Part shown: piece after piece, positions 41,511-50,956 of the stretch
Numbering within the stretch: position 1 is the stretch's first letter
Layout of the letters: every line of letters starts with the position of its first letter
DNA from: JAWKRB01 sp041389885
Lineage (GTDB): Bacteria > Myxococcota_A > Polyangia > Polyangiales > Ga0077539
Assembly: GCA_041389885.1 (NCBI GenBank)
Contig: JAWKRB010000005.1
Location: 372,001-436,000, forward strand
Direction: 5' to 3'
DNA length: 64,000 nt
Program-made: the position numbers and the translations under genes
Notes under the pieces: generated by a model
What the model was told of the DNA's origin: nothing
The model's database searches: none
The model's input: only the letters and a program-made list of their open reading frames with translations

Positions 41511-42771
41511 TCTGCATCGCCGCGAGGGCCACCACGGAGCGGTCCTCGTCGCGCAGGAGGGGCGCGAGCGCGTCGACGTCGCCCGACGCGCCGCTGAGCT
41601 CGCCCCAGGCCATGACCGCCACGCGGCGCACCCCGGCCTCGGGCGACGCCAGGGCCTGACGAATCGGCTCGCTCAGCCCCGCGTCGCCGCGGGCCGCGAG
41701 GGTCTGCAGCGCCCGCGCCGCGACGAACCCGTCGGGCGAGCGAGCCAGGCCCCGAAGCGCGCGCGTCGCGGCGTCGCGGTGGGGCTCCGCGCGGCTCAGG
41801 GCGCTCGCGACGCGCAGCACCAGCTCGGGGTCCTCGGCGCCGAGGAGCGCGGCGAGGTCGGGGCCGTGCGCCCGGAGCAGCGTCGACGCCGCCACCGCGG
41901 CCTGCGCGCGGAGAGCGGCGCGGTCGCCTCGCATCACCGCCAGGAGGTAGCGCGCGGCGTCGTCGTCGCCCCGCGCCGCGAGGGCCCGCGCGGCCTCGAC
42001 GCTCAGGGGCGTCGCCGCGGTCGCCAGCGTCGGCAGGAGCCGGGCGCGGGCGTCTTCGAGGGAGGTCGCCACGAGCGCCGCGGGCGCCGCCATGCGCACG
42101 AAGGCCGAGCGGTCTTCGAGGGCCGCGGCGAGGGGCGCGAAGACCTCATCGCCGCGCCCGCCGAGGCTCCGCACGCAGGCCGCGCGCACGTCGTCGACGG
42201 CGTCGTCGCGCAGCGCCGCGAGGAGGGCCTCGGTGACGGGCTCGCTCCGCAGCGACGCGAGGCGACCGGCGGCGGCGGCGCGCACCGCGGGGTCGTCGTC
42301 GCGGAGCAGGCGGAGCAGGCGCCGTCGGTTGCGCGTCGGACGCAGGGACCGCAGACCCGCGAGGCGCCGCTCGCGGTCGTCGCTGCGAAGGGCGGCGCGG
42401 AGCCGTTGCGGCGGAGGGCCCTCGCGCCCGCGCACCTCCCAGAGCGTGAGCGCGGCGAGGTCTCCCACCACGCCCTCTCGCCGCGCCAGCGGCTCGAGGG
42501 CGTCGACCCCCAGCGGGCCCACCGAGCGCAGCGCCGCGAAGCCCGCGCTGCGCTCGCCGGGGTCGTCGCTCCCCGCGAAGCGCCGCAGGGTGACCAGGGC
42601 GATGTCGGCCAGCAGGTCGGCGTCGCCGTCGCCTCGGGCTTCGACGTAGCGCTCGTACGCGCCCAGCGCGGCGGCCACGTCGGCGCGCCTCAGGGCCTCG
42701 CGCACGCCCCGCGAGGGCCCGGCGCAGGCGGCGAGGGCGAGGAGCAGGGCGAGGGCGCGCAGGGGGCTCAC
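41488..42771 (-). CDS. HEAT-repeat lipoprotein
   Basis: A 427-aa lipoprotein with GTG start at 42771 and lipobox LLALAAC near residue 15. From about residue 60 to the end it is an array of HEAT-type helical repeats (for example DDDPAVRAAAAGRLASLR, AVDDVRAACVRSLGGRGDE and DRSVVALAAMQIILAAAR). Such arrays bind other proteins or peptides. It is divergent from the FGE-sulfatase-fold gene and its tail overlaps the matrixin-like gene by 23 bases. The long extension of this frame beyond 42771 is a shadow of the FGE-fold gene. Function unknown. Confidence 0.85.
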   Translation of the reverse strand: MSPLRALALLLALAACAGPSRGVREALRRADVAAALGAYERYVEARGDGDADLLADIALVTLRRFAGSDDPGERSAGFAALRSVGPLGVDALEPLARREGVVGDLAALTLWEVRGREGPPPQRLRAALRSDDRERRLAGLRSLRPTRNRRRLLRLLRDDDPAVRAAAAGRLASLRSEPVTEALLAALRDDAVDDVRAACVRSLGGRGDEVFAPLAAALEDRSAFVRMAAPAALVATSLEDARARLLPTLATAATPLSVEAARALAARGDDDAARYLLAVMRGDRAALRAQAAVAASTLLRAHGPDLAALLGAEDPELVLRVASALSRAEPHRDAATRALRGLARSPDGFVAARALQTLAARGDAGLSEPIRQALASPEAGVRRVAVMAWGELSGASGDVDALAPLLRDEDRSVVALAAMQIILAAAR

Positions 42772-42831
42772 GAGGCCGACGTCGTCGCACCCGCGGGGCG
42801 GGCGGCGCAAGGACGTGGTACCAAACGCCCG

Positions 42832-43671
42832 ATGCGCGCGACGGCGGCACTCACTCTCGCAGGGGTACTTCTCACGGCTCCGCTGGTCCTGGCGCAGCGC
42901 GCGTCTCGCGGGGCGCCGGTGGTCGACCGGGTGCGCATCCCCGCGGGGGGGTTCTTCATGGGCGCCGACGACCGCGGCGAGCCCGACGAGCGCCCGCGGC
43001 ACCGCGTGGAGCTCCCGGCGTACCTCATCGACCGCACCGAGGTCACCCGCGGCGCGTACCGCCGCTGCGAGTCGGCCGGCGCGTGCACCTCGCCCCGGCC
43101 GCTCGACGCCCGCTTCGCCGACCCCCGGCAGCCCGTGGTGGGGGTCTCGTGGCACCAGGCGCGGGCGTACTGCGCGTGGGCGGGCGGGCGGCTCCCCACC
43201 GAGTCGGAGTGGGAGAAGGCCGCGCGGGGCGAGGACGGCCGGGTGTTCCCGTGGGGGGACGAGTACCCCAACGGGACGCGGGCGGTGTACGGGCGCCGCG
43301 AGGCCACCGGGCACCCCGACCCGGTGGGCACCCACCCCCGCGGAGACTCGCCCTACGGCCTCCACGACATGGCGGGCAACGTCTGGGAGTGGGTCGAGAC
43401 CCCCTACGACCCCTACGCCTACCGCACGCCCGGCCGCGAGCCCACCTGCGAGACCGCCCTCGCGGCGCTCCACGACCTTCGGGTCCGCGGGATTCGTCGC
43501 TTCACCGGCACCAACCCCCTGCCGACGGAGTGCGAGCGCATCCTGCGCGGCGGCGGCTGGAACTACGGCGGCGAGGGCCTCCGGTCCTCGAACCGGGTGC
43601 ACCACCCCGCGGCCTTCAGGCTGGTGATGTCGGGCTTTCGCTGCGCGGCCGACGTCGCGCCGGGCTCGTGA
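42832..43671 (+). CDS. Secreted FGE-sulfatase-fold (SUMF1-like) protein
   Basis: A 279-aa protein with an N-terminal signal peptide (residues 1-22). The formylglycine-generating-enzyme fold is shown by IPAGGFFMGADDRGEPDERP, AYLIDRTEVTRGAYRRC, PVVGVSWHQARAYCAWAG, LPTESEWEKAARG, MAGNVWEWV, LRGGGWNY and a final GFRCA. The catalytic cysteine pair of true formylglycine enzymes was not clearly identified, so a ligand-binding or regulatory role is equally possible, as is common for secreted members in myxobacteria. It is divergent from the HEAT lipoprotein and its 3' end overlaps the opposite gene by 56 bases. Confidence 0.88.
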   Translation: MRATAALTLAGVLLTAPLVLAQRASRGAPVVDRVRIPAGGFFMGADDRGEPDERPRHRVELPAYLIDRTEVTRGAYRRCESAGACTSPRPLDARFADPRQPVVGVSWHQARAYCAWAGGRLPTESEWEKAARGEDGRVFPWGDEYPNGTRAVYGRREATGHPDPVGTHPRGDSPYGLHDMAGNVWEWVETPYDPYAYRTPGREPTCETALAALHDLRVRGIRRFTGTNPLPTECERILRGGGWNYGGEGLRSSNRVHHPAAFRLVMSGFRCAADVAPGS

Positions 43672-44035
43672 CGAAGAGGTAGCCCGCCACCCCCGCGAGG
43701 GCCGCGGCGTGGAGCGCCTCGCGGGTCGCGCCGCCGAGGGCCCCGTCGAGCCGCGACGCCAGGCCGGGGTTCATCAGCAGCGAGGCCGCGGTGGCCACGA
43801 GGGACAGCGACGCGGCGCGGGCCACCAGCAGCCGGGTGTACCGCGCCGTGCGGCGCGCCACGAGGAGGGCGCCGTAGCCCAGCGAGAGCTGCGCGACACC
43901 AATGAGCCGCGCGGCGAGCTCGTGCTCGGCGAGCACGGTCACGCGGCAGAGCCCCAGGGTCAGGGTCAGCAGCGCGGCGAGGCCGTAGGCGGCGGCGAGG
44001 GGAGGGAGGGAGGGGGCGAGGGGAGTGAGCGGCAC
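43616..44035 (-). CDS. Membrane protein of unknown function
   Basis: A 139-aa protein with four hydrophobic segments (for example AAYGLAALLTLTLGLCRVTV and SLSLVATAASLLM) and an Arg/Ser-rich tail. It sits 7 bases downstream of infC on the same strand. Its 3' end lies antisense across the last 56 bases of the FGE-fold gene. No family is recognised. Proximity to infC suggests cotranscription, not necessarily a related role. Confidence 0.65.
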   Translation of the reverse strand: MPLTPLAPSLPPLAAAYGLAALLTLTLGLCRVTVLAEHELAARLIGVAQLSLGYGALLVARRTARYTRLLVARAASLSLVATAASLLMNPGLASRLDGALGGATREALHAAALAGVAGYLFVTSPARRRPRSESPTSPA

Positions 44036-44042
44036 GAGCCGT

Positions 44043-44633
44043 TCAGGCGGAGGGCTCCGAGGGAGACTCGGGCGCGCCGGGCGCGGGCTCTTTGCGCTTG
44101 ATCGTGTTGGGCTTGGGCGAGATCAGCATGGTCATCGCCTTGCCCTCGAGGGCGGGGTTGCCCTCGATGTTGATCAGCCCCTCGAGCGCCTTGATGATGT
44201 CGTCGAGCACCTCGCGGCCCTTCTCGGGGTGCGTGATCTCGCGGCCGCGGAAGCGCACGGTGATCTTGGCCTTGTTGCCTTCTTCGAGGAAGCGCTTGAT
44301 GTGTCGGACCTTGGTGTCGAGGTCGTGGTCGTCCGTCTTCGGGCGCACCTTGACCTCCTTGATCTCGACGATGTTCTGCTTCTTTCGAGCCTCGTTCGCG
44401 CGCTTCTTCTCCTCGTACTTGTACTTTCCGAAGTCCATGATCTTGCAGACCGGGGGGTCGGCCTTCGGATTGACCTCGACGAGGTCCAGCGTCTGCTCCT
44501 GCGCCATGCGGATCGCGTCCGGGCTCGTCATGATGCCGAGCTGCGTGCCGTCGGCGGCGATGACGCGCACCTCGGGTACACGGATACGGTAGTTGACCCG
44601 CACCTGGGGCTGCCGCTGCTGGTTCCTGTCCAT
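44043..44633 (-). CDS. infC: Translation initiation factor IF-3
   Basis: A 196-aa initiation factor that keeps ribosomal subunits apart and checks start-codon pairing. The N-terminal half has VNYRIRVPEVRVIAADGTQLG, then LDLVEVNPKADPPVCKIMDFG and KYKYEEKKRANEARKKQ (linker helix). The C-terminal domain reads KAKITVRFRGREITHPEKG. The start is an ordinary ATG with AAGGGA upstream, whereas E. coli infC uses a rare AUU start for self-control. The usual partners rpmI and rplT do not follow; a short membrane gene does. The tRNA-Val lies upstream on the same strand. Confidence 0.96.
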   Translation of the reverse strand: MDRNQQRQPQVRVNYRIRVPEVRVIAADGTQLGIMTSPDAIRMAQEQTLDLVEVNPKADPPVCKIMDFGKYKYEEKKRANEARKKQNIVEIKEVKVRPKTDDHDLDTKVRHIKRFLEEGNKAKITVRFRGREITHPEKGREVLDDIIKALEGLINIEGNPALEGKAMTMLISPKPNTIKRKEPAPGAPESPSEPSA

Positions 44634-44843
44634 CGGTCCCTTGATCGTCGTGCTCCGTATGTTGGGGGACCGTGCCAGGCCCCCTCAGGGTTCGTCAGCG
44701 CGTGCGTTCAACGGCGCGCGCGGTGGGGAGGGTCGCGCCCTAAGGTGCCCCTCGTCAAGCGACGCGGAGAAGTTCGTGGAACTTCGTCTCCGAGCGCTCC
44801 CTCTTGGTGTCGGCCCCCGCCGACCTCGTTGAGAGGGTTCTAG
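44634..44843 (-). other. tRNA-Val to infC spacer with an imperfect hairpin
   Basis: This 210-base stretch separates infC from tRNA-Val. It has no reading frame of note. Around 44765-44790 it contains CGGAGAAGTTC, a 3-base loop GTG, and GAACTTCGTCTCCG: an 11-bp stem with a small bulge. It has no T-tract. It could be a leader structure of infC or a processing signal after the tRNA. Confidence 0.4.
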
Positions 44844-44915
44844 TAGGCGCGATTGGGATTGAACCAACGACTCCCACCGTGTCAAGGTGGTGCTCTACCA
44901 CTGAGCTACGCGCCT
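44844..44915 (-). tRNA. tRNA-Val (anticodon GAC)
   Basis: The minus strand folds as a 72-base tRNA. The acceptor arm AGGCGCG pairs with CGCGCCT, the D arm is GCTC/GAGC, and the anticodon stem CCACC/GGTGG encloses TTGACAC with anticodon GAC. The T arm GTTGG/CCAAT encloses TTCAATC. The discriminator is A and CCA is not encoded. It reads GUC valine codons. A consensus-like promoter lies upstream at 44961-44989. Confidence 0.97.
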
Positions 44916-44960
44916 GTCGTACCGCTCGCCTCCGTGTCGCCACGGCGCGAGAGGGACGTG

Positions 44961-44989
44961 TGTAGACCACAGGGCGCGCCCGCTGTCAA
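44961..44989 (-). promoter_or_regulatory. Sigma-70-type promoter for tRNA-Val
   Basis: On the minus strand TTGACA (44989-44984) is followed by exactly 17 bases and TCTACA (44966-44961). The -35 is perfect, the -10 half matches TATAAT. Transcription would start near 44954, about 39 bases before the tRNA, leaving a short leader to be removed. Confidence 0.65.
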
Positions 44990-45033
44990 CCGTCAACGCA
45001 CCGCGACGGAGAGAAAGCGACGCCCCGCGCTGG

Positions 45034-46707
45034 TCAGATGTGAAAGCCCACGAAGGGCGTCACGTCGACGGCGAAGAGGAAGGTCGGGAACATGAACTGC
45101 AGCCCGATCTCCGCGCCGAAGTGAAACCCGTTGCGGAGGTTGTACTCGAGACGCGTGCCCACCACCGCGTTGCCGTAGCCCGAGAGCACGTGCGCGGGCT
45201 GCCGCCCGGTGGACGAGGGCAGCGGGGGCGCGGGCTCGATCTGCCCGACGCCGCCGCCGATGAAGGCCGAGGCCACGAAGCCCTGCGTGGCGAAGCCCTT
45301 GGGCGTGAACGCGTAGTACAGCCGCGCGTTGAGCAGCAGGTTGGCGAAGGGGTTCGAGACCGACGTCGACGGGGGGTTGGGCGCCGTCATGGTCGCGCGC
45401 GGCGGCGGGATCTCCCAGGGCGCCGTGTCGAACTGAAAGCGCACGCCGAGGCCGACGCCGATGCGCCGGGTGATGTTGTAGCGAATGAGCGCCGAGAGGA
45501 AGTACGTCGGCGCGAAGCCCGCGTTCACCTGCGGCGAGCACACGAACTCACCGCACGACTCCTGCACCTGGGTCTGGCGCTGTCCGTTCGAGTCGGTGGT
45601 GATGAACTGCCAGCGGCGGTACTCGGCGTAGGGGGGCCGACCGCCGCCGAGGTACGCGAGGCCGATGCCGCCGCCCACGTCGATGGAGAAGCGCGAGAAG
45701 CGCTCGGTGGTGCCCGTCGACGGGCGCTCGGGGGTCTCCCCGTCGCTCGCGGAGCAGGCGCCGCCGTCGCAGCGCATCCCTTCGCCGCACTCGTCGTTGC
45801 TGACGCAGGCGTCGCCGAGGCCGCCGCGTCGGGCGCCGCCGCGGGGGCGGCAGCTCGGGCCGCTCATGCCGGGCGGGCACTCGTCCATGCCGCTGGCGCA
45901 GGTCTCGGGGGGCATGCGGCCGGGGAGGGCGGGCGCGGGGGACGTGCGTCGGGCCACCACGGTGACCTGCACGGGCGACGACTCGCTGCCGGCGCTGGCG
46001 AGCTCCTGGCCGCCGGCGTCTTGCGCGACGACGTAGTACTCGATGTTCCCCTGGATCATGTTCGCGCAGGGGATCTCGGTGCCCCAGCCGTTGGCGACGC
46101 GGGTCATCTCCCGGCGCTCGAAGGCGCGCATGCCGTTGCCGCGGAAGTTCACGTAGACGTGCTCGGCCGTGAGCGAGCCCGAGGGCTCGACGTACACCGG
46201 CAGCGGCGTGTTCTCGAGCTGCTCCGGCGCGGGGGTGTGCAGGAGCTCCCCCTGTCCGCGGCTGGGGCGCGTGCTGGTGTTGCCGCTGGTGTTGTTGCTC
46301 GTGCTGGCCGGGCGCGAGCCTCGAGACTGCGCCTGGCGAAACGCGGCGCTGATCTCGGGGGTGACCAGCAGCGGGTCGGGCTCGGCGTTGCTGTCGAGCT
46401 GCAGCGCGCGGCTCATCGACTCGACGCCGGCATCGTTGTTCTGCTGGCCGCCCACGGCCACGATGCCGAGGGACATGTGGACCCGCGCGACGACCTGCGG
46501 CGAGCACGAGCCGTTGCCGCAGCCGCGCAGCGCGATCTGCAGGCGCTCGACGGCGCGCTCGATCTCGAGGTTCTGGTAGTCCTCCATCGCGTTCGTGATG
46601 AGCGAGCGCGTCTGGCGGTCGCGGGGGCCCTGCGGGGGCTGCGCGAACGCGGTGGACGTGAGGATCACGAAGGATCCGACGAGGAGCGTGCTGCGGCGCG
46701 AAGTCAT
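45034..46707 (-). CDS. Outer-membrane protein with helical N-terminus, Cys linker and beta-barrel
   Basis: A 557-aa protein from ATG 46707 with a signal peptide (residues 1-23, ending TSTAFAQ). Residues about 30-130 are helical and TPR-like (NLEIERAVERLQIALRGCGN). A Ser/Thr-rich linker follows. The middle contains a cysteine-rich EGF-like insert (DACVSNDECGEGMRCDGGAC). The C-terminal 200 residues are strand-rich, from FSIDVGGGIGLAYLGGG to the end FLFAVDVTPFVGFHI, as in an outer-membrane beta-barrel. The architecture is typical of large envelope proteins in myxobacteria. It stands alone, downstream of the OmpA-type genes. Confidence 0.8.
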   Translation of the reverse strand: MTSRRSTLLVGSFVILTSTAFAQPPQGPRDRQTRSLITNAMEDYQNLEIERAVERLQIALRGCGNGSCSPQVVARVHMSLGIVAVGGQQNNDAGVESMSRALQLDSNAEPDPLLVTPEISAAFRQAQSRGSRPASTSNNTSGNTSTRPSRGQGELLHTPAPEQLENTPLPVYVEPSGSLTAEHVYVNFRGNGMRAFERREMTRVANGWGTEIPCANMIQGNIEYYVVAQDAGGQELASAGSESSPVQVTVVARRTSPAPALPGRMPPETCASGMDECPPGMSGPSCRPRGGARRGGLGDACVSNDECGEGMRCDGGACSASDGETPERPSTGTTERFSRFSIDVGGGIGLAYLGGGRPPYAEYRRWQFITTDSNGQRQTQVQESCGEFVCSPQVNAGFAPTYFLSALIRYNITRRIGVGLGVRFQFDTAPWEIPPPRATMTAPNPPSTSVSNPFANLLLNARLYYAFTPKGFATQGFVASAFIGGGVGQIEPAPPLPSSTGRQPAHVLSGYGNAVVGTRLEYNLRNGFHFGAEIGLQFMFPTFLFAVDVTPFVGFHI

Positions 46708-46855
46708 CTCGTTGTGGCTCTCGGCGATGGCGACGACCCGACCCGACGGGTCGCCCTGGGCGGGCACGGGAATCCTACGAATCGCGCGTGAACGCAAGGG
46801 CCGGCGGCGGGTGCGGCCCCGAAGCCTGCGGAATCACCGCCCTCGGAGCCGCCGT

Positions 46856-47956
46856 TCAGCGAACGAGGCGGCCCTCGGCGTCGATCTCGTTGAGCTCGAC
46901 CCGGCGGTTGCGCTGGCGCCCCTCGTTGGTGCGGTTCGACTCGATGGCCTGGCGCGAGCCGTAGCCGCGCGAGGTGAGCCGCGCGGCGTCGATGCCGTGC
47001 GCCACGAGGTACGAGCGCACGGTCAGGGCGCGGCGGCGCGAGAGGTCGTCGTTGTGCCGCACCGAGCCCTCGCTCGACGTGTGACCCCCGACCTCGTAAC
47101 GCAGCGCGCGGTTCTGCGACTGGCCGAGGAACTGCACCACCTCGTCGAGGGTCGTGGCCGCGCCGGGCCGCAGCGTCGCGCGGTCGAAGTCGAACTCGAC
47201 CTGGAACCGCACCCCGTGCCGCGTGACCTCGAGGTGCTGGAACACCGGCGGGCAGCCCTGGAGGTCCACCGGGCCGGCCTCGTTGGGGCAGCGGTCGGTG
47301 GCGTCGGGCACCGTGTCTTGATCGTTGTCGGGATCAGGGCACCCGTCGGTGTCTTGGAACCCGTCGGGGTCTTCGGGCTCGTTGCGGCAGTTGTCGACGT
47401 TGTCGGCGACGCCGTCGGTGTCGTTGTCGAGCTCGGGGCAGCCGTCGTCGTCGAGGTAGCTGTCGCGGTCTTCGGGGTCGAGCGGGCAGAGGTCGCGGGC
47501 GTCGGCGATGCCGTCGCCGTCGCTGTCGAGCTCGTCAGGGCAGCCGTCGGCGTCTTGAAAGCCGTTGTAGTTCTCGGGCTGGTCGGGGCACTGGTCCTCG
47601 GGGTCGACCAGGCCGTCGCCGTCGCGGTCGCCGGGGCCCGCGGCCACCACCACGGCGCGGGGGGCGCAGCGGTCGGGGGGCGACAGGGTCATCGCCGCGC
47701 GGGCGTTGGCGTCGGAGGCGCGGAGGTGATCCTCGGCGCGGCCGAGGTGGCCCTCGGCCAGCTCGCGGTCGGCGAACTCGGCGTGCGAGCGACCCAGCGC
47801 GAGCTCGCGGGGCGCGCAGGTGCGCGCGCCGTTGCGGTCGGCCTGGTCGAGGGTGTCGCGCAGCGCCGAGATGCGGCCCCGCATCGCGGGCGCCTGCGCG
47901 CAGCCGAGCAGCGCGATCGCCGCCGCGAGGCCCAGGGCCGGTCGGCTCGAGCGCAC
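46856..47956 (-). CDS. OmpA-family lipoprotein with thrombospondin type-3 repeats
   Basis: A 366-aa lipoprotein from GTG 47956 with lipobox AIALLGC near residue 18. The middle holds calcium-binding thrombospondin type-3 repeats such as GDRDGDGLVDPEDQCPD and DSDGDGIADARDLCPLD. The C-terminal 120 residues are an OmpA peptidoglycan-binding domain (FDFDRATLRPGAATTLDEVV, GHTSSEGSVRHNDDLSRRRA, GYGSRQAIESNRTNEGRQRNRRVE). It links the outer membrane to the cell wall. It overlaps the preceding small lipoprotein by a single base, so the two are cotranslated. Confidence 0.92.
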   Translation of the reverse strand: MRSSRPALGLAAAIALLGCAQAPAMRGRISALRDTLDQADRNGARTCAPRELALGRSHAEFADRELAEGHLGRAEDHLRASDANARAAMTLSPPDRCAPRAVVVAAGPGDRDGDGLVDPEDQCPDQPENYNGFQDADGCPDELDSDGDGIADARDLCPLDPEDRDSYLDDDGCPELDNDTDGVADNVDNCRNEPEDPDGFQDTDGCPDPDNDQDTVPDATDRCPNEAGPVDLQGCPPVFQHLEVTRHGVRFQVEFDFDRATLRPGAATTLDEVVQFLGQSQNRALRYEVGGHTSSEGSVRHNDDLSRRRALTVRSYLVAHGIDAARLTSRGYGSRQAIESNRTNEGRQRNRRVELNEIDAEGRLVR

Positions 47957-48273
47957 TATCGCCCGCTCTCTCGCATGCGGCGGCGGGCGATGTCTCGCGC
48001 CTGCCGGGCGTTGTCTTCAGCCACCGAGGCCATGTCCAGCGCGTTCTGGTACTCGGCCTCGCCGGCGAACTCTCGGGCCTTCGCGAGGTGCTCGCTGGCC
48101 ATGTAGAACTCGTAGGGCGCCTGGCGCTCGGCGCCGGCCTGTCGGGCCTCTTCGACGAGCTGCGCGGCGTCGCCGATGGCGGAGGTGTACAGGATCGGCC
48201 CGCACTGGCACAGCGAGAGCGCCAACGCGGCGAGCCCGACGCGTCTGGCGCTGTCGCGTTTGAAACCGCTCAC
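47956..48273 (-). CDS. DUF4398-type small lipoprotein
   Basis: A 105-aa lipoprotein with lipobox ALSLCQC near residue 24 and a helical body (LVEEARQAGAERQAPYEFYM, AKAREFAGEAEYQNALDMAS) that matches the DUF4398 pattern, often found beside OmpA-like proteins. It starts with GTG. It probably sits at the inner face of the outer membrane with the OmpA-type protein that follows. The promoter appears to be just upstream in the 150-base gap shared with grpE. Confidence 0.8.
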   Translation of the reverse strand: MSGFKRDSARRVGLAALALSLCQCGPILYTSAIGDAAQLVEEARQAGAERQAPYEFYMASEHLAKAREFAGEAEYQNALDMASVAEDNARQARDIARRRMRESGR

Positions 48274-48284
48274 GGCCGCGGGAA

Positions 48285-48312
48285 CCTATCAGAGCGCAGG
48301 GACGCAGGTCAA
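48285..48312 (-). promoter_or_regulatory. Candidate promoter of the DUF4398-ompA lipoprotein pair
   Basis: On the minus strand TTGACC (48312-48307) is separated by 16 bases from GATAGG (48290-48285). Transcription would begin near 48278, leaving only a few bases before the GTG at 48273. Spacing and -35 are good, the -10 is moderate. Confidence 0.4.
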
Positions 48313-48423
48313 CGCCGTCGCGAAGGCGCTCACGGGCGGCGGGGAGGTTGTGATACACAGCCCGTTCCCCTCGCGCGCAGGGGGTGTGATGCCCCGCGGC
48401 GAGACGTTCACGAGGTACGAGAG

Positions 48424-49035
48424 ATGGCGACGGAAGAGACCGAGAAGCTGACTGAGGCCGAGGCTGGCGAGACCCCGAGCACGGGCCCTGAAGAGACCGC
48501 GCAAGACGCTCCCCCCGACCCCGTGGCGGTGCTCACCGCCGAGCGCGACCGTATGAAGGACCAGCTCCTCCGCGCGCTCGCCGACTTCGACAACTTTCGC
48601 AAGCGCTCGCGGCGCGACATCGACGACTCCAAGAAGCGCGGGCAGGAGGAGGTCTTTCGCGAGCTCCTCCCCGTCTTCGACAACCTCGAGCGCGCGGCGT
48701 CGTACGCCCGCAACGCCACCGACACTAAGGCCATCGCCGAGGGCGTCGAGATGGTGAACAAGCTCTTCATCGACACGCTCGCGCGCCTCGGCGGCCGGCG
48801 CATCGTGAGCGTGGGCACGCCCTTCGACCCGAACCTCCACGAGGCGCTCCAGCAGGTCGACAGCGACGAGTACGCCGCGGGCATCGTGGTGCAGGAGCAC
48901 GTGTGCGGGTACGAGTACGGCGGCAGGCTGCTCCGGCCCGCGATGGTGGTGGTCTCGACCGGCCCGGGCCCCGCGGCGGTGCCGGTCGGCGATGAGGTCG
49001 TGGTCGAAGACGCGGGCGGCGAGTCGGCGAACTGA
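48424..49035 (+). CDS. grpE: Nucleotide exchange factor GrpE
   Basis: A 203-aa co-chaperone that releases ADP from DnaK. An acidic N-terminal tail leads into a long coiled coil (TAERDRMKDQLLRALADFDN). The family signature reads DFDNFRKRSRRDIDDSKK, followed by LLPVFDNLERA and a beta-wing domain ending near GYEYGGRLLRPAMVVVS. It starts the chaperone operon; dnaK follows after 27 bases. No CIRCE inverted repeat or clear sigma-32 site was found in the 150 bases upstream. Confidence 0.95.
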   Translation: MATEETEKLTEAEAGETPSTGPEETAQDAPPDPVAVLTAERDRMKDQLLRALADFDNFRKRSRRDIDDSKKRGQEEVFRELLPVFDNLERAASYARNATDTKAIAEGVEMVNKLFIDTLARLGGRRIVSVGTPFDPNLHEALQQVDSDEYAAGIVVQEHVCGYEYGGRLLRPAMVVVSTGPGPAAVPVGDEVVVEDAGGESAN

Positions 49036-49062
49036 TCCGGGTTTCGGCATACGGAGTGTGAC

Positions 49063-50883
<1,821 letters not shown>

Positions 50884-50956
50884 CGGCGCTCCGCGGGTGC
50901 ACCAAGGGGGTTTGCCCTGGCGCACTGGCGGACGTAGTGTGCCGCACATTTCTCCG

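Noticed and set aside
48274..48423. CIRCE element or sigma-32 promoter before grpE
   Set aside because: No TTAGCACTC/GAGTGCTAA pair and no CTTGAA-spacer-CCCCAT match was found.
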